Part shown: one piece after another, positions 1 to 10,100 of the stretch
Position numbering within the stretch: position 1 is the first letter of the stretch
Layout: every line of letters starts with the position of its first letter
Assembly: GCA_027186245.1 (NCBI GenBank)
Contig: CP114481.1
Span: 23,591,501 to 23,655,500 of the forward strand
Length of the DNA stretch: 64,000 nt
DNA from: Coriaria nepalensis
Lineage: Eukaryota > Streptophyta > Magnoliopsida > Cucurbitales > Coriariaceae
Direction: 5' to 3'
The notes under the pieces: model-generated
The model's input: the letters and a program-made list of their open reading frames with translations, nothing else
The model's database searches: none
Told to the model about the DNA's origin: nothing
Position numbers and translations under genes: made by a program

Positions 1-4
1 GAAG

Positions 5-140
5 AGACTCAATGACATGACTTTAAGGCTAAACAAATGCGTTGTTCCCTTCAATAGATTAACTGCAAGTTATCCGCGAAAGTCATGTTTAAAGGCCGAA
101 TTTCGTTCGAAGTAATTTAGAATGATTTAATGACTAAAAG
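5..140 (+). repeat. Subunit A (136 bp) of the satellite unit
   Basis: Subunit A runs from 'agactcaatgacatgac' to 'aatgactaaaag'. It shares with B and C the core 'cttcaatagat', 'tgcaagttatg' and a downstream 'ttcg' block. It is 6-7 bp shorter than B and C because it lacks the 'aaaata' stretch just before the 'ttcgttcgaag' motif. The 'ttcgttcgaag' block near its 3' part is the clearest A marker. Across the array A shows the most length change: an 8-bp deletion form (128 bp) and one 19-bp deletion form (117 bp) are annotated separately. Confidence 0.93.
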
Positions 141-282
141 AGACGCAATAATATGACTTTAAGGATAAAAAAATGCATAGTTGCCTTCAATAGATCAATT
201 GCAAGTTATGCATGAAACTCGTGTTTTAAATGCAAAAATAGAATTCGTTCGAAGTGCTTTCAAACAATTTAATGATATGAAA
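141..282 (+). repeat. Subunit B (142 bp) of the satellite unit
   Basis: Subunit B runs from 'agacgcaat' to 'aatgatatgaaa'. It is recognised by 'aaaaaaatgcatagttgcc' in its 5' part and by 'aaatgcaaaaatagaatt' and 'tttcaaacaatttaatg' in its 3' part. The A-tract after 'ggct' varies by one or two bases between copies, as expected from slippage. Two recurrent variants occur: one opening 'agatccaataatatgacc', seen in the left 9 kb and again from about 37.5 kb, and one with 'gaattgcttcg' and 'tcaagcaa', seen from about 25 to 48 kb. Confidence 0.92.
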
Positions 283-425
283 AGTCTGAATGATATGCTT
301 TTTAAGACTAAAATAATGCATTGTTGTCTTCAATAGATTAATCGCAAGTTATGTAAGAAAATCATGTGTGAAGGGTGAAAATAAAATTCGTTTGAATTAA
401 TTTAGAATGATTTACTGACTAGAAG
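283..425 (+). repeat. Subunit C (143 bp) of the satellite unit
   Basis: Subunit C runs from 'agactgaatgatatgc' (here 'agtctg') to 'ttgactagaag'. It is marked by 'aaaataatgcattgttgtc' and 'gtaagaaaatcatg'. Its 3' part resembles A more than B, while its middle 'gaaaataaaatt' resembles B, so the three subunits look like diverged copies of one ancestral repeat of about 140 bp. C has three tail types along the array: 'gaattaatttagaatg' with 'ttgactagaag', 'gacttaatttggaataa' with 'taactagaag', and 'gaattaat' with 'aatgataaggag'. Confidence 0.92.
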
Positions 426-3400
426 AGACTCAGGGACATGACTTTAAGGCTAAACAAATGCTTTGTCGCCTTCAGTAGATCAACTGCAAGTTATGCATGA
501 AAGTCATGTTTAAAGGCCGAATTTCATTCGAAGTAATTTATAATGATTTAATGACTAAAATAGACGCAATCCTATGACTTTAAGGCTAAAAAAATGCATA
601 GTTGCCTTCAATAGATCAATTGCAAGTTATGCATGAAAGTTGTGTTTTAAATGCAAAAATAGAATTGGTTCGAAGTTCTCTCAAACAATTTAATGATATG
701 AAAAGACTGAATGATTTGCGTTTTAAGGCTAAAATAATGCATTGTTCTCTTCAATAGATTAATTGCAAAATATGCAATAAAATCATGATTGAAGGGCAAA
801 AATAGAATTCATTCGAATAAATTTAGAATGATTTAATGATAAGGAGAGACTCACTGACATGATTTTAACGCTAAACAAATCCATGTTTGCTTTCAATAGA
901 TCAACTATGAGCTATGCACGAAAGTCATTTTTAAAGACCGATTTTCGTTCAAAGGGATTTAGAATGATTTAATGACTAAAAGAGACGCAATAATATGACT
1001 TTAAGGATAAAAAAATGCATAGTTGCCTTCAATAGATCAATTGCAACTTATGCATGAAAGTCGTGTTTTACTTACAAAAATAGAATTGGCTCGAATTTCT
1101 TTCAAACAATTTAATGATATGAAAAGACTGAATGATATGCTTTTTAAGACTAAAATAATGCATTGTTGTCTTCAATAGATTAATCGCAAGTTATGTAAGA
1201 AAATCATGTGTGAAGGGTGAAAGTAAAATTCGTTTGAATTAATTTAGAATGATTTATTGACTAGAAGAGACTCAGGGACATGACTTTAAGGCTAAACAAA
1301 TGCATTGTTGCTTTCAGTAGATCAACTGCAAGTTATGCATGAAAGTCATGTTTAAAGGCCATATTTCGTTTGAAGTAATTTAGAATGATTTAATGACTAA
1401 AAGAGACGCAATACTATGACTTTAAGGCTAAAAAATGCATAGTGGACTTCAATAGATCAATTACAAGTTATGCATGAAAGTAGTGTCTAAAATGCAAAAA
1501 TAGAATTGGTTCGAAGTGTTTTCAAACAATTTAATTATATGAAAAGACTGAATGATATAATTTTTAAGGCTAAAATAATGAATTGTTGTCTTCAATAGAT
1601 TAATTGCAGGTTATGTAAGAAAATCATGTTTGAAGGGCGAAAAAAAAATTCGTTGGAATTAATTTACAATGATTTATTGACTAGAAGAGACTCAATGACA
1701 TGACTTTAAGGCTAAACAAATGCATTGTTGCCTTCAATAGATTAAGTGCAAGTTATCCAAGAAAGTCATGTTTAAAGGCCGAATTTCGTTCGAAGTAATT
1801 TGGAATGATTTAATGACTAAAAGAGACGCAATACTATGACTTTAAGGCTAAAAAAATGCATAGTTGCCTTCAATAGATCAATTGCAAGTTATGCATGAAA
1901 CTCATGTTTTAAATGCAAAAATAGAATTGGTTTGAAGTTCTTTCAAACAATTTAATGATATGAAAAGACTGAATGATATTCTTTTTAAGACTGAAATAAT
2001 GCATTGTTGTCTTCAATAGATTAATTGCAGGTTATGTAAGAAAATCATGTTTGATGGGCAAAAATGAAATTCATTCTAATGAATTTACAATGATTTATTG
2101 ACTAGACGAGACTCAATGACATGACTATAAGGCTAAACAAATGCATTGTTGCCTTCACTAGATTAACTGCAAGTTATCCATGAAAGTCATGTTTAAAAGC
2201 CGAATTTCGTCCGACGTAATTTAGAATGATTTAATGACTAAAAGAGACGCAATAATATGACTTTAAGGATAAAAAAATGCATAGTTGCCTTCAATAGATC
2301 AATTACAAGTTATACATGAAAGTCCTGCCTTAAATGCAAAAATAGAATTTGTTCGAAGTGCTTTCAAACAATTTAATGATATGAAAAGACTGAATGATAT
2401 GGTTTTTAAGACTAAAATAATGCATTGTTGTCTTCAATAGATTAATTGCTGGTTATGTAAGAAAATCATGTTTGATGGGCAAAAATGAAATTCATTCTAA
2501 TGAATTTACAATGATTTATTGACTAGAAGAGACTCAATGATATGACTTTAAGGCTAAACAAATGCATTGTTGCCTTCTGTAGATCAACTGCAAGTTATGC
2601 ACGAAAGTCATGTTTAAAGGCCGAATTCGTTCGAAGTAATTTTGAATGATTTAATGACTAAAAGAGACGCAATACTATGACTTTAAGGCTAAACAAATGC
2701 CTAGTTGCCTTCAATAGATCAATTGCAAGTTATGCATGAAAGTCGTGCCTTAAATGCAAAAATAGAATTGGTTCGAAGTGATTTCAAACAATTTAATGAT
2801 ATGAAAACACAGAATGATATGCTTTTTAAGACTAAAATAATGCATTGTTGTCTTCAATAGATTAATTGCAAGTTATGTAAGAAAATCATGTGTGAAGGGT
2901 GAAAATAAAATTCGTTTGAATTAATTTAGAATGTTTTATTGACTAGAAGAGACTCAGTGACATGACTTTAAGGCTAAACAAATGCATTGTTGCCTTCAGT
3001 AGATCAACTGCAAGTTATGCACGAAAGTCATGTTTAAAGGCCGAATTTCGTTCGAAGTAATTTAGAATGATTTAATGACTAAAAGAGACGCAATACTATG
3101 ACTTTAAGGCTAAACAAATGCATAGTTGCCTTCAATAGATCAATTACAAGTTATGCATGAAAGTCGTGCCTTAAATGCAAAAATAGAATTGGTTCGAAGT
3201 GCTTTCAAACAATTTAATGATATGAAAAGACTGAATGATATGCTTTTTAAGACTAAAATAATGCATTGTTGTCTTCGATAGATTAATTGCAGGTTAAGTA
3301 AGAAGATCATGATTGAAGGGCAAAAATAGAATTCATTCGAATTAATTTAGAATGATTTAATGATAAGGAGAGACTCAATGACATGATTTTAAGGAAAAAC

Positions 3401-3791
3401 AAATGCATTGTTGCTTTCAATAGATCAACTGCAAATTATGCACGAAAGTCATGTTTAAAGGCCGAATTTCGTTCGAAGTAATTTTGAATGATTTAATGAC
3501 GAAAAGAGATCCAATAATATGACCTTAAGACTAAAAAAATGCATAGTTGCCTTCAATAGATCAATTGCAAGTTATGCATGAACCTCGTGTTTTAAATGCA
3601 AAAATAGAATTTGTTCGAAGTGCTTTCAAACAATTTAATGATATGAAAAGTCTGAATGATATGCTTTTTAAGACTAAAATAATGCATTGTTGTCTTCAAT
3701 AGATTAATTGCAAGTTATGTAAGAAAATCATGTTTGAAGGGCGAAAATAAAATTGTTTTGAATTAATTTAGAATGATTTATTGACTAGAAG
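426..3791 (+). repeat. Higher-order repeat of 8 units, copy 1 (3366 bp)
   Basis: Eight consecutive units whose private variants all recur 3366 bp later. Shared markers include 'agacgcaatcctatgac' (562 and 3928), 'gatttgcgttttaagg', 'ctatgagctatgcacg', 'agtggacttcaatag', 'aatgaattgttgtc' and 'gatatggtttttaag'. The length equals 8 x 420.75, so the block was copied in register. The copies are not identical: unit 1060-1110 has 'ttacttacaaaaatag' where the partner does not. The left boundary is uncertain because unit 5-425 also resembles the unit before copy 2. Confidence 0.82.
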
Positions 3792-6700
3792 AGACTCAGT
3801 GACAAGACTTTAAGGCTAAACAAATGCATTGTTGCCTTCAGTAGATCAACTGCAAGTTATGCACGAAAGTCATGTTTAAAGGCCGAATTTCGTTCGAAGT
3901 AATTTAGAATGATTTAATGACTAAAAGAGACGCAATCCTATGACTTTAAGGCTAAAAAAATGCATAGTTGCCTTCAATAGATCAATTGCAAGTTATGCAT
4001 GAAAGTTGTGTTTTAAATGCAAAAATAGAATTGGTTCGAAGTTCTCTCAAACAATTTAATGATATGAAAAGACTGAATGATTTGCGTTTTAAGGCTAAAA
4101 TAATGCATTGTTCTCTTCAATAGATTAATTGCAAAATATGCAATAAAATCATGATTGAAGGGCAAAAATAGAATTCATTCGAATAAATTTAGAATGATTT
4201 AATGATAAGGAGAGACTCACTGACATGATTTTAACGCTAAACAAATGCATGTTTGCTTTCAATAGATCAACTATGAGCTATGCACGAAAGTCATTTTTAA
4301 AGACCGAATTTCGTTCAAAGGGATTTAGAATGATTTAATGACTAAAAGAGACGCAATAATATGACTTTAAGGATAAAAAAATGCATAGTTGCCTTCAATA
4401 GATCAATTGCAAGTTATGCATGAAACTTGTGTTTTGAATGCAAAAATAGAATTGGTTCGAAATTCTTTCAAACAATTTAATGACATGAAAAGACTGAATG
4501 ATATGCTTTTTAAGACTAAAATAATGCATTGTTGTCTTCAATAGATTAATCGCAAGTTATGTAAGAAAATCATGTGTGAAGGGTTTAAAGTAAAATTCGT
4601 TTGAATTAATTTAGAATGATTTATTGACTAGAAGAGACTCAGGGACATGACTTTAAGGCTAAACAAATGCATTGTTGCTTTCAGTAGATCAACTGCAAGT
4701 TATGCATGAAAGTCATGTTTAAAGGCCATATTTCGTTTGAAGTAATTTAGAATGATTTAATGACTAAAAGAGACGCAATACTATGACTTTAAGGCTAAAA
4801 AATGCATAGTGGACTTCAATAGATCAATTACAAGTTATGCATGAAAGTAGTGTCTAAAATGCAAAAATAGAATTGGTTCGAAGTGTTTTCAAACAATTTA
4901 ATTATATGAAAAGACTGAATGATATATTTTTTAAGGCTAAAATAATGAATTGTTGTCTTCAATAGATTAATTGCAGGTTATGTAAGAAAATCATGTTTGA
5001 AGGACGAAAATAAAATTCGTTGGAATTAATTTACAATGATTTATTGACTAGAAGAGACTCAATGACATGACTTTAAGGCTAAACAAATGCATTGTTGCCT
5101 TCAATAGATTAAGTGCAAGTTATCCACGAAAGTCATGTTTAAAGGCCGAATTTCGTTCGAAGTAATTTGGAATGATTTAATGACTAAAAGAGACGCAATA
5201 ATATGACTTTATGGATAAAAAAATGCATAGTTGCCTTCAATAGATCAATTGCAAGTTATGCATGAAACTCATGCTTTAAATGCAAAAATAGAATTGGTTT
5301 GAAGTTCTTTCAAACAATTTAATGATATGAAAAGACTGAATGATATTCTTTTTAAGACTGAAATAATGCATTGTTGTCTTCAATAGATTAATTGCAGGTT
5401 ATGTAAGAAAATCATGTTTGAAGGGCAAAAATAAAATTCGTTCCAATTAATTTACAATGATTTATTGACTAGACGAGACTCAATGGCATGACTATAACGC
5501 TAAACAAATGCATTGTTGCCTTCACTAGATTAACTGCAAGTTATCCATGAAAGTCATGTTTAAAAGCCGAATTTCGTCCGACGTAATTTAGAATGATTTA
5601 ATGACTAAAAGAGACGCAATAATATGACTTTAAGGATAAAAAAATGCATAGTTGCCTTCAATAGATCAATTACAAGTTATGCATGAAAGTCCTGCCTTAA
5701 ATGCAAAAATAGAATTTGTTCGAAGTGCTTTCAAACAATTTAATGATATGAAAAGACTGAATGATATGGTTTTTAAGACTAAAATAATGCATTGTTGTCT
5801 TCAATAGATTAATTGCAAGTTATGTAAGAAAATCATGTGTGAAGGGTGAAAATAAAATTCGTTTGAATTAATTTAGAATGTTTTATTGACTAGAAGAGAC
5901 TCAGTGACATGACTTTAAGGCTAAACAAATGCATTGTTGCCTTCAGTAGATCAACTGCAAGTTATGCACGAAAGTCATGTTTAAAGGCCGAATTCGTTCG
6001 AAGTAATTTTGAATGATTTAATGACTAAAAGAGACGCAATACTATGACTTTAAGGCTAAACAAATGCCTAGTTGCCTTCAATAGATCAATTGCAAGTTAT
6101 GCATGAAAGTCGTACCTTAAATGCAAAAATAGAATTGGTTCGAAGTGATTTCAAACAATTTAATGATATGAAAACACAGAATGATATGCTTTTTAAGACT
6201 AAAATAATGCATTGTTGTCTTCAATAGATTAATTGCAAGTTATGTAAGAAAATCATGTGTGAAGGGTGAAAATAAAATTCGTTTGAATTAATTTAGAATG
6301 TTTTATTGACTAGAAGAGACTCAGTGACATGACTTTAAGGCTAAACAAATTCATTGTTGCCTTCAGTAGATCAACTGCAAGTTATGCACGCAAGTCATGT
6401 TTAAAGGCCGAATTTCGTTCGAAGTAATTTAGAATGATTTAATGACTAAAAGAGACGCAATACTATGACTTTAAGGCTAAAAAAATGCATAGTTGCCTTC
6501 AATAGATCAATTACAAGTTATGCATGAAAGTCGTGCCTTAAATGCAAAAATAGAATTGGTTCGAAGTGCTTTCAAACAATTTAATGATATGAAAAGACTG
6601 AATGATATGCTTTTTAAGACTAAAATAATGCATTGTTGTCTTCAATAGATTAATTGCAGGTTAAGTAAGAAGATCATGATTGAAGGGCAAAAATAGAATT

Positions 6701-7158
6701 CATTCGAATTAATTTAGAATGATTTAATGATAAGGAGAGACTCAATGACATGATTTTAAGGAAAAACAAATGCATTGTTGCTTTCAATAGATCAACTGCA
6801 AATTATGCACGAAAGTCATGTTTAAAGGCCGAATTTCGTTCGAAGCAATTTTGAATGATTTAATGACGAAAAGAGATCCAATAATATGACCTTAAGACTA
6901 AAAAAATGCATAGTTGCCTTCAATAGATCAATTGCAAGTTATGCATGAACCTCGTGTTTTAAATGCAAAAATAAAATTTGTTCGAAGTGCTTTCAAACAA
7001 TTTAATGATATGAAAAGTCTGAATGATATGCTTTTTAAGACTAAAATAATGCATTGTTGTCTTCAATAGATTAATTGCAAGTTATGTAAGAAAATCATGT
7101 TTGAAGGGCGAAAATAAAATTGTTTTGAATTAATTTACAATGATTTATTGACTAGAAG
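3792..7158 (+). repeat. Higher-order repeat of 8 units, copy 2 (3367 bp)
   Basis: Second copy of the 8-unit block, directly abutting the first. It follows copy 1 unit by unit, ending with 'aaggaaaaacaaatg' (about 6.75 kb against 3.39 kb) and the B variant 'agatccaataatatgacc'. One interval, about 5815-5945, breaks the match and instead resembles a neighbouring unit; see the separate entry. Beyond 7158 similarity to the start of copy 2 is weaker, so a third copy, if it ever existed, has been reshuffled. Confidence 0.82.
5815..5945 (+). repeat. Patch replaced by sequence of a neighbouring unit
   Basis: On both sides of this patch copy 2 matches copy 1 of the 8-unit block, with 'gatatggttttt' before it and 'ggccgaattcgttcg' after it. 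Inside, the sequence is 'gtgtgaagggtgaaaa', 'agaatgttttattgac' and 'gactcagtgacatg', where the partner near 2.45-2.57 kb has 'tttgatgggcaaaaatg', 'tacaatgatttattg' and 'gactcaatgatatg'. The patch agrees with the next unit (near 2.87 kb and 6.24 kb). Short two-sided replacement in register is what gene conversion leaves; a double unequal exchange is the alternative. The edges are only bracketed by the nearest differing bases. Confidence 0.65.
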
Positions 7159-10100
7159 AGACTCAATGACATGACTTTAAGGAGAAACAAATGCATTGTT
7201 GCCTTCAATATATTAACTGCAAGTTATGCACGAAAGTCATGTTTAAAGGCCGAATTTCGTTCGAAGTAATTTAGAATGATTTAATGACTAAAAGAGACCC
7301 AATACTATGACTTTAAGGCTAAAAAAATGCATAGTTGCCTTCAATAGATCAATCGCAAGTTATGCATGAAAGTTGTGTTTTAAATGCAAAAATTGAATTG
7401 GTTCGAAGTTCTTTCAAACAATTTAATCAAATGAAAAGACTGAATGATATACTTTTTAAGACTAAAATAATGCATTGTTGTCTTCAATATATTAATTGCA
7501 AGTTATGTAAGAAAATCATGTTTTAAGGGCGAAAATAAAATTCGTTTGAATTAATTTAGAATGATTTATTGACTAGAAGAGACTCAGTGACATGACTTTA
7601 AGGATTAACAAATGCATTGTTGCCTTCAGTAGATCAACTGCTAGTTATGCATGAAAGTCATGTTTAAACGCCGAATTTCGTTCGAAGTAATTTAGAATGA
7701 TTTAATGACTAAAAGAGACGCAATACTATGACTTTATGGTTAAAAAAATGCATAGTTGCCTTCAATAGATCAATTGCAAGTTATGCATGAAAGTGGTGTT
7801 GTAAATGCAAAAATAGAATTGGTTCGAAGTTCTTTCAAACAATTTAATGATATGAAAAGACTGAACGATTTGCCTTTTAAGGCTAAAATAATGCATTGTT
7901 TTCTTCAATAGATTAATTGCAATATATGTAATAAAATCATGATTGAAAGGCAAAAATAGAATTCATTCGAATTAATTTAGAATGATTTGTTGACTAGAAG
8001 AGACTCAGTGACATGACTTTAAGGCTAAACAAATGCATTGTTGCCTTTAGTAGATCAACTGCAAGTTATGCACGAAAGTCATGTTTAAAGGCCGAATTTC
8101 GTTCGAAGTAATTTAGAATGATTTAATGACTAAAAGAGACGCAATACTATGACTTTAAGGCTAAAAAAATGCATAGTTGTCTTCAATAGATTAATAACAA
8201 GTTATGCATGAAAGTCGTGCCTTAAATGCAAAAATAGAATTGGTTCGAAGTGCTTTCAAACAATTTAATGATATGAAAAGACTGAATGATACGCTTTTTA
8301 AGACTAAAATAATGCATTGTTGTCTTCGATAGATTAATTGCAGGTTAAGTAAGAAAATCATGATTGAAGGGCAAAAATAGAATTCATTCGAATTAATTTA
8401 GAATGATTTAATGATAACGAGAGAGTCAATGACATGATTTTAAGGAAAAACAAATGCATTGTTGCTTTCAATTGATCAACTGCAAATTATGCACGAAACT
8501 CATGTTTAAAGGCCGAATTTCGTTCGAAGTAATTTTGAATGATTTAATGACGAAGAGAGATCCAGTAATATGACCTTAAGACTAAAAAAAATGCATAGTT
8601 GCGTTCAATAGATCAATTGCAAGTTATGCATGAAACTCGTGTTTTAAATGCAAAAATAGAATTTGTTCGAAGTGCTTTCAAACAATTTAATGATATGAAA
8701 AGTCTGAATGATATGCTTTTTAAGACTAAAATAATGCATTGTTGTCTTCAATAGATTAATTGCAAGTTATGTAAGAAAATCATGTTTGAAGGGTGATAAT
8801 AAAATTCGTTTGAATTAATTTAGAATGATTTATTCACTAGAAGAGACTCAGTGACATGACTTTAAGGATTAACAAATGCATTGTTGCCTTCAGTAGATCA
8901 ACTGCAAGTTATGCATGAAAGTCATGTTTAAACGCCGAATTTCGTTCGAAGTAATTTTGAATGATTTAATGACTAAAATAGACGCAATACTATGACTTTA
9001 AGGCTAAAAAAATGCATAGTTGCCTTCAATAGATCAATTGCAAGTTATGCATGAAAGTTGTGTTTTAAATGCAAAAATAGAATTGGTTCGAAGTTCTTTC
9101 AAACAATTTAATGATATGAAAAGACTGAATGATTTGCTTTTTAAGGCTAAAATAATGCATTGTTGTCTTCAATAGATTAATTGCAATATATCTAATAAAA
9201 TCATGATTGAAAGGCAAAAATAGAATTCATTCGAATTAATTTAGAATGATTTAATGATAAGGAGAGACTCAATAACACGATTTTAAGGCAAAACAAATGC
9301 ATTGTTGCTTTCAATAGATCAACTGTGAGTTATGCACGAAAGTCATTTTTAAAGACCAAATTTCGTTCAAAGTGATTTAGAATGATTTAATGACTAAAAG
9401 AGACGCAATAATATGACTTTAAGGATAAAAAAATGCATAGTTGCCTTCAATAGATCAATTGCAAGTTATGCATGAAACTCGTGTTTTAAATGCAAAAATA
9501 GAATTGGTTCGAAGTGTTTTCAAACAATTTAATGATATGAAAAGACTGAATGATATACTTTTTAATGCTAAAATAATGCATTGTTGTCTTCATTAGATTA
9601 ATTGCAGGTTATGTAAGAAAATCATGTTTGAAGGGCGAAAATAAAATTCGTTCGAATTAATTTACAATGATTTATTGACTAGAAGAGACTCAATGACATG
9701 AATTTAAGGCGAAAGAAAGGCATTGTTGCCTTCAGTAGATTAACTGCAAGTTATCCACGAAAGTCATGTTTAAAGGCCAAATTTCATTCGAAGCGATTTA
9801 GAATGATTTAATGACTCAAAGAGATGCAATAACATGACTTTAAGGCCAAAAAAATGCATAGTTGCCTTCAATAGATCAATTGCAAGTTATGCATGAAACT
9901 CGTGTTTTAAATGCAAAAATAGAATTGGTTCGAAGTGCTTTCAAACAATTTAACAATATGAAAAGACTGAATGATATGCTTTTTAAGACTAAAATAATGC
10001 ATTGTTGTCTTCAAAAGATTAATTGCAAGTTATGTAAGAAAATCATGTGTGAAGGGTGAAAATGAAATTCATTTGAATTAATTTTGACTGTTTTATTGAC

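Larger units (their letters stand above)
5..425 (+). repeat. Reference 421-bp satellite unit (A-B-C trimer)
   Basis: This is the first complete unit in the window and serves as the reference for the others. It consists of subunit A (5-140), B (141-282) and C (283-425). The next units start at 426, 847 and 1268 at exact 421-bp spacing. The unit start at 'agactc' is a convention, because a tandem array has no natural start. The length is 3 x 140 + 1, so a reading frame cannot continue from one unit to the next. This copy carries 'agtctg' instead of the usual 'agactg' at the B-C boundary, a variant shared with units near 3.6, 7.0 and 8.7 kb. Confidence 0.95.

Noticed and set aside
95..115. Heat-shock element in 'tttcgttcgaag'
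   Set aside because: TTC and GAA are directly joined as TTCGAA without the 2-bp spacing needed for alternating nGAAn units.
1645..1665. Functional CENP-B box
   Set aside because: Only the 5' half agrees and the essential CGGG is absent in every copy I looked at. It is kept as a low-level observation, not annotated as a site.
7335..7526. Open frame of 63 codons, and similar ones at 9862, 10283, 10704, 11965, 15751, 16171, 21222, 21642, 43102, 50219, 52744, 57356 and 63225
   Set aside because: All are the same B-C stretch of the satellite read from a TTG, open only where the C-core TAG is mutated. There is no ribosome-binding or promoter signal, most sister units stop earlier, and the 421-bp unit does not keep frame.
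7762..7953. Reverse-strand open frames (also 10267-10467, 27983-28231, 51496-51696 and 61977-62177)
   Set aside because: They are antisense shadows of the repeat, scattered among units that have stops at the same place. The similarity of 51496 and 61977 follows from the 10481-bp duplication, not from coding constraint.
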